Assembly: GCF_016654015.1 (NCBI RefSeq)
Contig: NZ_JAEPWM010000016.1
Coordinates: 1-61,595, forward strand
Length of the DNA: 61,595 bases
Direction: 5' to 3'
Source: Ramlibacter ginsenosidimutans
Lineage (GTDB): Bacteria > Pseudomonadota > Gammaproteobacteria > Burkholderiales > Burkholderiaceae_C
Shown here: positions 8,516-15,948 of the stretch, piece after piece
Numbering within the stretch: the first letter of the stretch is position 1
Layout: the number at the start of each line of letters is the position of its first letter
Translations under genes and position numbers: made by a program
Notes under the pieces: model-generated
The model's input: only the letters and a program-made list of their open reading frames with translations
The model's database searches: none
What the model was told of the DNA's origin: nothing

Positions 8516-9823
8516 TCAGCGCAAGCAGGCCCCGTCGGCCAGCAGTGCGGCGCGCAGCTCTGCCACCGGCACGCCGGGAACGTCCACCGCGCCCCCGGTG
8601 CGCGCGGCCAGCGCCGCTGCGGTGCCCGCCGCCTGCCCCACGGCCATCGAAATGCTCATCACGCGCACCGCCGCCAGCGCCTCGTGCGTCGCTGAGATGC
8701 CGCGGCCCGCGACCAGTGCATTGCGCAAGCCGAGCGGGACCAGGCTGCGGTACGGGATCTGGTAGGAGTGATCGTCGCCCAGCGGCCGGTACTGCAGGCC
8801 GCCGCCGGAGGCCGGATGGATGTCGATCGGGTAGGCGCCTGCCGCGATGGCGTCGGGAAAGTCCACGGGCTGCAGCAGCTCCTGCGCGGTCAGCACGTGC
8901 AGGCCCGCGACGCGGCGCGTCTCGCGCACGCCGACCTGCGTCGCGAACGCCTGCAGGCGTCCCTGCTCGCAGCCTGGGACGCAGGCGCGCAGGTAGGCGG
9001 CCGCGGACCACGCTTGCCGGCGGCCGTCGATTTCGGCCCGGCTGAGCGCGAAGACATCGGTGGCATCGATGGCGAGGCGGCTGATGTTGAACCACGCGTC
9101 GCTGGAATAAGGGTCGCGCGCCGCGTGCAAGGCCGCCCGTGCGAGCGCGCCCTGCTCGAATCCGCGCCGGGACAGCACCGCGAGTTCCTCGCGCGTGAGT
9201 GCATCGAAGCGAAGGAAATCGATGGGCCCGAAGCGGAACATCATGGTGGCCGGCTGCAAGTGCTCGTCTTCGCCGAGCTCCAGGAAGCGCGCTCCGGCGC
9301 GGTGCAGCGCGTCGATGTCGCCCGAAGTGTCGACCAGCACGCGCGGGTGCACGGTGACGACGCCGCTCTTGGTCAGCAGGCGCACCGCGTCGACGCGCTC
9401 CTCGCCGGCGGCGACGTCGAGCAGGTTCGCATGCAGCAGCGGCTGCACGCCCGCGTCGGCGACCATGTCGTCGAGCACCAGTTTCAGCACCTCCGGCGCG
9501 TACTCGACGCGGTCCATGCGGTGGCCCGTGGACATGACGAACACCTGGTGCTCGCCGGCGCCGCCGTAGTGACGCAGCCGCTCCACCACCTCGGACGCCA
9601 TGCCGGCGACGACCCGCCGCCCCGAGGCCGTCTGCCAGCTGTTGAACTGGGCCACGGCGCCGCCGGTGGCGTTGCCGCCCAGGAAGCCGTAGCGCTCCAC
9701 CAGGATCACCTTGGCGCCGTGCCGCGCAGCCGCGACGGCGGCCATCGTGCCCGCGAGACCGCCTCCGCAGACGAGCACGTCGGCGTGCAGGGGCGCGATC
9801 GGCTGGTCGCCGGCGGTGGCCAT
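8516..9823 (-). CDS. FAD-dependent oxidoreductase
   Basis: A 435-residue flavoprotein. A Rossmann GGGLAG motif (residues 20-25) and VERYGFLGGNATGG bind FAD, and the C-terminal GRGISATHEALAAVRVMS with a GQAAGTAAAL helix closes the FAD site. This is the FAD_oxidored pattern seen in proteins acting on organic acids or sugars; the substrate is unknown. I place the start at the ATG at 9823 because GGAG lies 5 nt before it. An alternative GTG at 9829 would overlap the upstream stop as GTGA. It follows a Bug receptor gene, which suggests that the receptor captures the substrate or a precursor. Confidence 0.82.
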   Translation of the reverse strand: MATAGDQPIAPLHADVLVCGGGLAGTMAAVAAARHGAKVILVERYGFLGGNATGGAVAQFNSWQTASGRRVVAGMASEVVERLRHYGGAGEHQVFVMSTGHRMDRVEYAPEVLKLVLDDMVADAGVQPLLHANLLDVAAGEERVDAVRLLTKSGVVTVHPRVLVDTSGDIDALHRAGARFLELGEDEHLQPATMMFRFGPIDFLRFDALTREELAVLSRRGFEQGALARAALHAARDPYSSDAWFNISRLAIDATDVFALSRAEIDGRRQAWSAAAYLRACVPGCEQGRLQAFATQVGVRETRRVAGLHVLTAQELLQPVDFPDAIAAGAYPIDIHPASGGGLQYRPLGDDHSYQIPYRSLVPLGLRNALVAGRGISATHEALAAVRVMSISMAVGQAAGTAAALAARTGGAVDVPGVPVAELRAALLADGACLR

Positions 9824-9825
9824 GC

Positions 9826-10815
9826 TCACTCCGCCTTGATGCCGCGCGCCTTGATGACGGCCGCATAGCGCGCGGTTTCGGCCTGCAGGAATTGCGCTGT
9901 CGCCGCGCGATCCATCACCACCGGCGTGACGCCGAACGCAACGAAGCGCTGTCGCACTTCGGGCGAGTGCAAGGCCTGGGCGAGCAGGGTCTCGAGCCGG
10001 GCGAGCCCCGCCGGCGGAATGGTGCCCTTAGGTGCGAGCAGGGCCGCCCAGCCCTGCACCTCGAGCGCCGGATAGTGCAGCGCGCGGAAGGTCGGCACGC
10101 CGGGCAGCTCCGGCACCGGCTGCGGCGAGGACACGGCCAGCGCCCGCAAGCGGCCCGAGCGGATGTGCGGCAGCACGCTGGGCAGGTTGAGGAAGCCCAG
10201 CGACACCCGCCCGGCAATGAGGTCGGGCATCAGCGCGCTCTCGCCCTTGTACGCCACCGGCGTGAGCGTCGCGCCGGTCTGCGTGCCGAAGATTTCGGAA
10301 GCAAGGTGCGCCAGCGTGCCCGCTCCGCTGTTGCCTGCGCTCAAGGTGCCCGGTTTCGCCTTGGCCTGGGCGATCACGTCGTCGACCGAATGCAAGGGCG
10401 AATCGGCAGGCACGACCAGCACCAGCGGCTGCGACGACACCATGCCCACCGCGTCGAAGTCGCGCGCCACGTCGTAGCCGAGCGCGGGATGCAGCGAAGG
10501 ATTGATCACCATGCTGTTGCTTCCCATCAGCAGGGTGTGCCCGTCACGGCTCTGCGCTGCGGCCATCACGCCGATGGCGCTGCCGGCGCCCGGCTTGTTC
10601 TCGACCACCACGCCTTGCCCGAGGTGCGGTGCCAACGCGTCGGCCAGCACGCGCGCGGAGCCATCGGCGCCGCCGCCCGGCGCGAACGGCACGATGATGC
10701 GAACGGGCCGCGTCGGCCACGCTTCCTCGGCGAACGCACAGGGCAACGCTGCGGCGCCGAGTCCGCTGGCCAGCGCCGCCAGCAGGGCGCGGCGGGAAAG
10801 GGGGAGGGAATTCAT
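9826..10815 (-). CDS. Bug-family tripartite tricarboxylate transporter substrate-binding protein
   Basis: A 329-residue periplasmic receptor. A twin-arginine-like N-terminus (SRRALLAALASGLGAAALPCAFA) precedes PTRPVRIIVPFAPGGGADGSAR, the universal Bug/TctC signature. The middle (NSGAGTLAHLASEIF, YKGESALMPDLIAGRV) is also typical. GGAGA 7 nt before the ATG supports 10815. No TctA/TctB membrane partners are nearby, so it is an orphan receptor that must use a shared permease or serve in sensing. It is coupled to the FAD oxidoreductase gene. Confidence 0.88.
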   Translation of the reverse strand: MNSLPLSRRALLAALASGLGAAALPCAFAEEAWPTRPVRIIVPFAPGGGADGSARVLADALAPHLGQGVVVENKPGAGSAIGVMAAAQSRDGHTLLMGSNSMVINPSLHPALGYDVARDFDAVGMVSSQPLVLVVPADSPLHSVDDVIAQAKAKPGTLSAGNSGAGTLAHLASEIFGTQTGATLTPVAYKGESALMPDLIAGRVSLGFLNLPSVLPHIRSGRLRALAVSSPQPVPELPGVPTFRALHYPALEVQGWAALLAPKGTIPPAGLARLETLLAQALHSPEVRQRFVAFGVTPVVMDRAATAQFLQAETARYAAVIKARGIKAE

Positions 10816-10975
10816 CGCAATGTCTCCGGGGCAGCCGCCTCGCGCGCTGCTCCTCGCCATCATAGGTTCGGTCGCGCGCGCGCGCGCCCGCGCTGTCAGC
10901 CGATGCCGCATCCTGCCCCAGCCGCGGCGCGATCCGGCCCCGGACGAGCACGCGCTCCCTATACTGGGCCGCGTC

Positions 10976-12274
10976 ATGGGAGACGCACTTTTCGCCCGAT
11001 CGGGCCCCGCCCTCGTGTTGGCCCTGCTGGCCGCCTGCTCGCAGAGCACGCCTGCCGTGGAGCTCGACCAGCCTCTGCAGCCCGAGCAGTTCCAGTCGTG
11101 CGTGCAGAACCTCGCGGACCAGACCGCCCTGTCCGGCCGGCCGCTGAAGCGCGAGGACTTCGAGCAGATCGCCGCCAATGCGCACTACGACGACCGCGTG
11201 CGCCAGGGCTTGCTGGTACAGGCAGGCGAGCCGACCTACTGGTGGGACGAGCTCGCGGCGACCACCGACGCGCAGCGCGTGGCCGATGGCCAGGCGATCA
11301 TCGCGCGCGCGGGCCCGACCCTGCAGCGCATCGAGCAGGAGTTCGGCGTTCCCAAGGAAATCATCGTCGCCATCTACGGCATCGAGACGAACTACGGACC
11401 GTCCCAGGGCAAGGTCCCGGTGCTGGACGCAGCGGTGACCATGGCCTGCCTTCGGCCCTGCCCGGAATCAGCGACAGCGCCGGGGAGTTGCGCGTCGCGC
11501 GAGCGCGCCTTCGCCGCCGTGCGCGTGCTGCGCGACAAGCGCGTGCCTGCGGACAGCTGGCTGGGATCGTGGGCGGCGGCCTTCGGGCGCACGCAGTTCG
11601 TGCCGGACAGCTTCGAGCAGCTGGCCGTGGACTTCGACGGCGACGGCTATGCCGACATCATCCATTCGGAGCCGGACGCCTGGGCCACCACGGCCAATCA
11701 CCTCAAGCAGCGCGGCGGCTGGAACATGGCCTGGCCCGTGTACATCGAAGTCACGATCCCGCCCGAGCAGCAGGCCGAGTTCAACACGGGTGGCGAGTCC
11801 AAGCGCTTGCAGGACCGCGCAAAACCCCTGTCGCAGTGGATGGCCGACGGCTGGCGAGCGCTGGACCGCAACGGCATCCCGGTGCCGCTGCAACTGCCCG
11901 GCGACCCCGAGGTGTATCCCTTCTTTCCGGTGGGCCTGCCCGGTCCGGCCTTCCTGGTGACGCGCAACTTCGACACGATCCTGCGCTACAACCGGTCGGT
12001 GCGCTACGTGATGGAAGTCGCGCTGCTCGCCAACAAGATCGCGGGCGGCCCGGGCTTCATCACGCCCTGGCCGACCGACGACCCGGGCCTGAGCCGCGCG
12101 CAGGTGAAGGAGCTGCAGCAATGGCTGCAGCAGCAGGGCCACGACAAGGTCGTGCCCGACGGCGTGATGGGCCGCAACACGCGCGACGCGATCGAGGCCG
12201 CGCTCATCGCCAAGGGCCTGCCGCCGCAGCGCCGCGCGGGGCAGAAGACGATGGCGCTGTTGATGCAACCCTGA
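10976..12274 (+). CDS. Lytic murein transglycosylase lipoprotein (MltB-like) with peptidoglycan-binding domain
   Basis: A 432-residue lipoprotein (lipobox LLAAC, Cys21). The SLT_2 domain carries the catalytic glutamate E137 in IYGIETNYGPSQGKVPVLDAA. FGRTQFVPDSFEQLAVDFDGDG is the conserved substrate-cleft region. A peptidoglycan_binding_1 domain forms the last 60 residues (LSRAQVKELQQWLQQQGHD...DGVMGRNTRDAIEAA). It cleaves glycan strands at the outer-membrane face of the wall. A -10-like TATACT at 10960 lies only 16 nt before the ATG, so the leader would be very short. The segment around residues 157-175 (ACLRPCPESATAPGSC) is unusually Cys/Pro-rich for the family. Confidence 0.85.
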   Translation: MGDALFARSGPALVLALLAACSQSTPAVELDQPLQPEQFQSCVQNLADQTALSGRPLKREDFEQIAANAHYDDRVRQGLLVQAGEPTYWWDELAATTDAQRVADGQAIIARAGPTLQRIEQEFGVPKEIIVAIYGIETNYGPSQGKVPVLDAAVTMACLRPCPESATAPGSCASRERAFAAVRVLRDKRVPADSWLGSWAAAFGRTQFVPDSFEQLAVDFDGDGYADIIHSEPDAWATTANHLKQRGGWNMAWPVYIEVTIPPEQQAEFNTGGESKRLQDRAKPLSQWMADGWRALDRNGIPVPLQLPGDPEVYPFFPVGLPGPAFLVTRNFDTILRYNRSVRYVMEVALLANKIAGGPGFITPWPTDDPGLSRAQVKELQQWLQQQGHDKVVPDGVMGRNTRDAIEAALIAKGLPPQRRAGQKTMALLMQP

Positions 12275-12275
12275 C

Positions 12276-13313
12276 ATGCCCGCCGATCGCTTCGACTGGG
12301 CGGTGTGCATCGGCCGCTTCCAGCTCTTTCACGACGCGCAGCTCGCGCTGCTGCACGAAGCGCTCGGGCTGGCGCCGCGCGTGGCGGTCGTCATCGGCTC
12401 GGCGTACCAGGCGCGCTCGCCGCGCAACCCTTTCAGCTACGAGGAGCGCGTGCAGGCGATCACGCTCGCGCTGTCGCAGGACGAGCGCGAGCGCGTGAGC
12501 TTCCTGCCGCTGCGCGACGTGTGGGACGAAGAGCGCTGGGTGCGCTCCGTGCAGGACGCGCTGGCGCGCCTCGCGGGATCTCCGCGCGCGCGCATCGTGC
12601 TGGTGGGCCATCGCAAGGACCCGACCAGCGAGTACCTCGACGCCTTTCCCGGCTGGACGCTGCACGACGTGGGCCGGCAGGGGGAGGTGCACGGCAAGGC
12701 CTTGCGCGCCGCGCTGTACGCGGCGCCGGACATCGAGCCCGCACTGGCCGCCATCGCGGGACAGGTGCCGGCCACGACGCTCGCGTTCCTGCGCTCGTGG
12801 GCGCAGCTGCCATTCCTGCCGCGGCTGCGCGGCGAGTGGGCCGAGCTGGAGCAGGAGCACGCGAAGTGGGCCATGGCGCCTTATCCGCCGGTGTTCGTGA
12901 CCGTCGACGCGGTCGTGCGCGTGGCCGACCAGGTGCTCCTGATCCGGCGCGGGCGCGCACCGGGCAAGGGGCTGCTCGCGGTGCCGGGCGGCTTCATCGA
13001 GCAGCGCGAGACGGCCTACCAGTCGGCCGTGCGCGAACTGCAGGAGGAGACCGGCTTCGAGTTGCTGCCTACCGAGATGCAGCATGCGTTGAAGGCCGTG
13101 CGCGTGTTCGACCATCCGGACCGCAGCCAGCGCGGACGCGTGATCACGCACGCGTTCCACTTCGACTTCGGCGAGCGCATGCTGCCCGAGATCGCGGGCA
13201 GCGACGACGCCGCCGAGGCGCGCTGGGTGCCTATCGCCGAACTGCCCTCGCTCGAGGAGCAGTTCCACGACGACCACTTCCATATCCTCGACTGCTTCCT
13301 CGGCCTGACCTGA
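12276..13313 (+). CDS. nadM: Bifunctional NMN adenylyltransferase/Nudix hydrolase (NadM-Nudix)
   Basis: A 345-residue cytoplasmic two-domain enzyme. The N-terminal nucleotidyltransferase (about 1-180) has GRFQLFHDAQ in the adenylyl-transfer loop and ARSPRNPFSYEERV downstream. The C-terminal Nudix domain (about 205-340) has a complete Nudix box, GGFIEQRETAYQSAVRELQE plus ETGF. The family makes NAD from NMN and hydrolyses ADP-ribose-type nucleotides. The usual HxGH motif reads H-D-A-Q here, so the last histidine is replaced by glutamine. Its ATG starts one base after the transglycosylase stop, so the two are coupled. Confidence 0.88.
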   Translation: MPADRFDWAVCIGRFQLFHDAQLALLHEALGLAPRVAVVIGSAYQARSPRNPFSYEERVQAITLALSQDERERVSFLPLRDVWDEERWVRSVQDALARLAGSPRARIVLVGHRKDPTSEYLDAFPGWTLHDVGRQGEVHGKALRAALYAAPDIEPALAAIAGQVPATTLAFLRSWAQLPFLPRLRGEWAELEQEHAKWAMAPYPPVFVTVDAVVRVADQVLLIRRGRAPGKGLLAVPGGFIEQRETAYQSAVRELQEETGFELLPTEMQHALKAVRVFDHPDRSQRGRVITHAFHFDFGERMLPEIAGSDDAAEARWVPIAELPSLEEQFHDDHFHILDCFLGLT

Positions 13314-13316
13314 GCG

Positions 13317-14567
13317 TCAGCGTTCGGCGGGCTGCACCCACCAGGGCTTCCAGTCCATGTCTTCCACGGCCTGCGCGAGTTCCAGCTTGCGCGGCCGCGG
13401 CACCCCGCGCAGCGCCAGCACCACCCACTGCGTGCGCGCCGTGTTGATCCTGCCGGTCGCGGCCCAGCGCTGCGCCTCCACGTCCGGGTTGTGCAGCATC
13501 GCGGCGAGCCAGCTGGCCTGCGTGATGGTGAGCTCGTGCGCGCGCACGCCGAAGTAGTGCTGCGCGGCCGCTTCGGCGCCGCACAGGCCCTCGCCCCAGG
13601 GTGCGTTGTCCAGGTAGAGGCGCAGGATGCGCGGCTTGCCGAGCACCTGCTCCATCTCCACCGCGTACAGCAATTCCCGCAGCTTGCGCACGGCACTGCG
13701 CTCGCCGCCTGTGACGAGCATCTTCGCCACCTGCTGCGACAGCGTGCTGCCGCCGCGCGCGATGCGCTGCTCGTGCTGGTTGCGTTCCAGGGAGGCGGTG
13801 ACTTCCGCCAGGTCGTAGCCGGGGTGTTCCCAGAAGCGCTGGTCTTCCGCGGCGACGACCGCGCGTGCGAGCCAGCTCTCCGCCGTCACTTTGCTGGCGC
13901 GCCGCGTGCAACTGCTGCGCGCCCCGGCCAGCGCCTCCGTGCCGAGTCCGCTGACGGCGAAGTCCTCCAGCCGCGGCTTCAGTGCGAGCGTGCCTTCGGG
14001 CAGGCTGATGTCCGCGAGCAGGCTGAAGCGGCCGGCGATGCTTGCGTTCTTCACCTCCGGGATGTCGTCCGCGAACAGTGCGTAGGCGTCGGCGAGCGGC
14101 GTCGGCGGGATCGCGACCCGCAGGTGGATGTGGCCCGCGGCCATGTGGCCCTTCCAGTCGCCGCGCACGCGTCCCGCGGCGAAGCCGCCCCACAGGTCCT
14201 CACCCTGGCGGCGCACGGTCAGCCGGACTTCGGGAACGCGCAGGGGCTCGTCTCCCAGGCCGGGAGGCTGCAAGGTGCAAGGCGCGCAGTGCACCTGCAG
14301 CACGCCTTCGCGCGCCCACGAGAGCTGCAGCTCGCCATGCCGCGTCGGAATGCGGAGGCCGTCCAGCAGCGGTCCGCCCCAGGACGAGGTGGCCAGGCGC
14401 AGCACCGAGGGCACGCCGGCCTGGATCGTGAGCGGGCCCAGTGCGAGCGGCACGGCCCACTCGCCGGGCATGGGTGCGAGCGCGACGCGCACGGCAAGCA
14501 AGGAGGCGCCCAGCAGCGCCAGTGCGGACACCAGCAGGGCGAGGAACACGATCGACAACGTTTTCAT
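13317..14567 (-). CDS. GT51 transglycosylase with N-terminal extension, exosortase-linked
   Basis: A 416-residue membrane-anchored protein (helix about 5-28). The GT51 peptidoglycan glycosyltransferase module fills residues about 225-385. It has catalytic E241 in VVAAEDQRFWEHPGYD, RGGSTLSQQVAKML (271-284) and LYLDNAPWGEGLCGAEAAAQ. There is no penicillin-binding transpeptidase domain, so it resembles MtgA. MtgA is about 240 residues, however, while this protein carries roughly 190 extra N-terminal residues with a CAPC motif (94-97) and DUF-like beta-strand character. The start ATG overlaps the EpsI-like gene stop by 4 nt. It is the last gene of the exosortase operon. Confidence 0.85.
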   Translation of the reverse strand: MKTLSIVFLALLVSALALLGASLLAVRVALAPMPGEWAVPLALGPLTIQAGVPSVLRLATSSWGGPLLDGLRIPTRHGELQLSWAREGVLQVHCAPCTLQPPGLGDEPLRVPEVRLTVRRQGEDLWGGFAAGRVRGDWKGHMAAGHIHLRVAIPPTPLADAYALFADDIPEVKNASIAGRFSLLADISLPEGTLALKPRLEDFAVSGLGTEALAGARSSCTRRASKVTAESWLARAVVAAEDQRFWEHPGYDLAEVTASLERNQHEQRIARGGSTLSQQVAKMLVTGGERSAVRKLRELLYAVEMEQVLGKPRILRLYLDNAPWGEGLCGAEAAAQHYFGVRAHELTITQASWLAAMLHNPDVEAQRWAATGRINTARTQWVVLALRGVPRPRKLELAQAVEDMDWKPWWVQPAER

Positions 14568-15106
14568 GACGGGCTCGCGACGGTGAGGGCGGTCCAGGGG
14601 CCGCGGGACGGGTGCATCAGGGCGGACCAGTACCAGGCGGAGGTGTCGGTATAGCCACGGCCTTGCGCGTCCTCGATGCGCTCGCACACCCGGAGGCGCT
14701 GGCCGGAATGCAGGGCGTCGAAGCAGCGCCACAGGCGCTGGTCGGCGTCCTGCTGCAACTGCACGTGCGTCACGCGCCAGCCGAGCCCGCGGTAGCAGTC
14801 GGCGGCGGGATGCAGCATGCGCGTGGGCCGCAGCACGGTGCGCAGCACCAGCACCTCCTGGCCGTCCGTCAAGCGGGCGAGGCTGCCGGGGAACTGGCGC
14901 GCGAAGCGTTGCTCCACTTCGGCCAGCACCAGCGGCCGCAGCGGCCGGCCTTGCCACTGCGACGGGAACTCGGGTGCGGGCGGCGTCGCCTCCACGCGAC
15001 GCGGCATGGACCAGGCTTTCCAGGCCGCGATCGCCAGGCACAGCGGCACCAGCAGGCCGCACGCCAGCTTGTAGAACACGCGGTTGCGCAAGGTGTTGTC
15101 AAACAT
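14564..15106 (-). CDS. EpsI-like exosortase-associated membrane protein
   Basis: A 180-residue protein with one N-terminal helix (residues about 12-30) and a periplasmic domain. RMLHPAADCYRGLGW (H99, C104) recalls the His/Cys core of the EpsI/DUF3485 domain, which accompanies or is fused to exosortases. The resemblance is weak, and position provides most of the support. Its start overlaps the exosortase stop by 8 bp, and its stop overlaps the GT51 start by 4 bp. It probably assists the exosortase. I found no other family match by eye. Confidence 0.65.
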   Translation of the reverse strand: MFDNTLRNRVFYKLACGLLVPLCLAIAAWKAWSMPRRVEATPPAPEFPSQWQGRPLRPLVLAEVEQRFARQFPGSLARLTDGQEVLVLRTVLRPTRMLHPAADCYRGLGWRVTHVQLQQDADQRLWRCFDALHSGQRLRVCERIEDAQGRGYTDTSAWYWSALMHPSRGPWTALTVASPS

Positions 15107-15941
15107 GGCCTGGCTCCCGCGCGTCCATCACCCAGGCAATGGCGCCGCACACCTCCGCCAGCACCACCAGCCCGACGGCCTCGTGCACCGGACCCGAAGC
15201 GCCGTGGCCGCATGCCTCCAGTGCCACCAGCAGCGTGTTGCGCACGATGTTGCCGGCGAGCACGCAGGCGCTCACCGCCGGCAGGCGGGTGAGGAAGCTG
15301 CGGCTGGTGCGGCCGGTCGCGAGCGCCACCACGCAGGCCGTGAAGTACGCCAGCCAGAGCATCTGCACGCCGGAGCAGGGCGCGTCGACGATCACCATGT
15401 GGCCGTCCACGCGCAGCGCGCTGCCGTCCCGACCCACGGCGAAGAAGGGTGCGAGCAGCCAGCGGCTCGCTTCGGCCGTCAGCACGCGCAGCGGATAGCC
15501 TGCATAGAACTGCAGGGAGGCGAGCCACGGCAAGGACAGCAGCGACAGGCCCAGCACCGGCGCGCTGTCCACGCGCGAGGGCAGGAAGGCCGCGAGCGCT
15601 GCGCCCAGCGCCGTGACTGCGAGCAGCGCGACCAGCAGCGGCGGCAGCAGCCCGATCGCCAGCGTCGACGCCAGCGCCGCCGCCAGGGCGGTGGCCAGCC
15701 AGCCCAGTCGCGGCGAAGCGCGCAATTGCTGGCGGCACTGCCAGCACAGCACGGCGAGCGCCGCGATCGCGAGCAGCCCCAGCGGATCGTCGGAGCGATC
15801 CAGCATGCGTTGCGCCATCCAGATCCAGGTGGGCAGCAGGGCGACGGCCACGCAGGCCAGCCACGCCAGCGAAGGGGTGCGCTCCACGCGGATGGCCCAC
15901 TCCACCATCCGCGGCATGTCGAGCAAGCGGGATTGGGTCAT
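15099..15941 (-). CDS. Exosortase (Xrt family)
   Basis: A 280-residue polytopic inner-membrane protein with about eight helices. The exosortase catalytic residues are all present: C189 in VDAPCSGVQMLW, R234 in AGNIVRNTLLV and H253 in PVHEAVGLVV. Exosortases cut PEP-CTERM-type tails from exported proteins, probably joining them to an envelope acceptor. The start at 15941 is backed by GAGG 6 nt upstream. It lies 7 nt after the PEP-CTERM VIT-VWA gene and overlaps the EpsI-like gene. No exopolysaccharide genes are nearby, unlike most EpsH-type exosortases. I cannot assign a named subfamily by eye. Confidence 0.88.
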   Translation of the reverse strand: MTQSRLLDMPRMVEWAIRVERTPSLAWLACVAVALLPTWIWMAQRMLDRSDDPLGLLAIAALAVLCWQCRQQLRASPRLGWLATALAAALASTLAIGLLPPLLVALLAVTALGAALAAFLPSRVDSAPVLGLSLLSLPWLASLQFYAGYPLRVLTAEASRWLLAPFFAVGRDGSALRVDGHMVIVDAPCSGVQMLWLAYFTACVVALATGRTSRSFLTRLPAVSACVLAGNIVRNTLLVALEACGHGASGPVHEAVGLVVLAEVCGAIAWVMDAREPGHV

Positions 15942-15948
15942 GGCAGCC

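Noticed and set aside
9892..12498. 868-residue plus-strand frame
   Set aside because: It is an antisense/out-of-frame shadow over the Bug and lytic transglycosylase genes, typical of 70% GC DNA.
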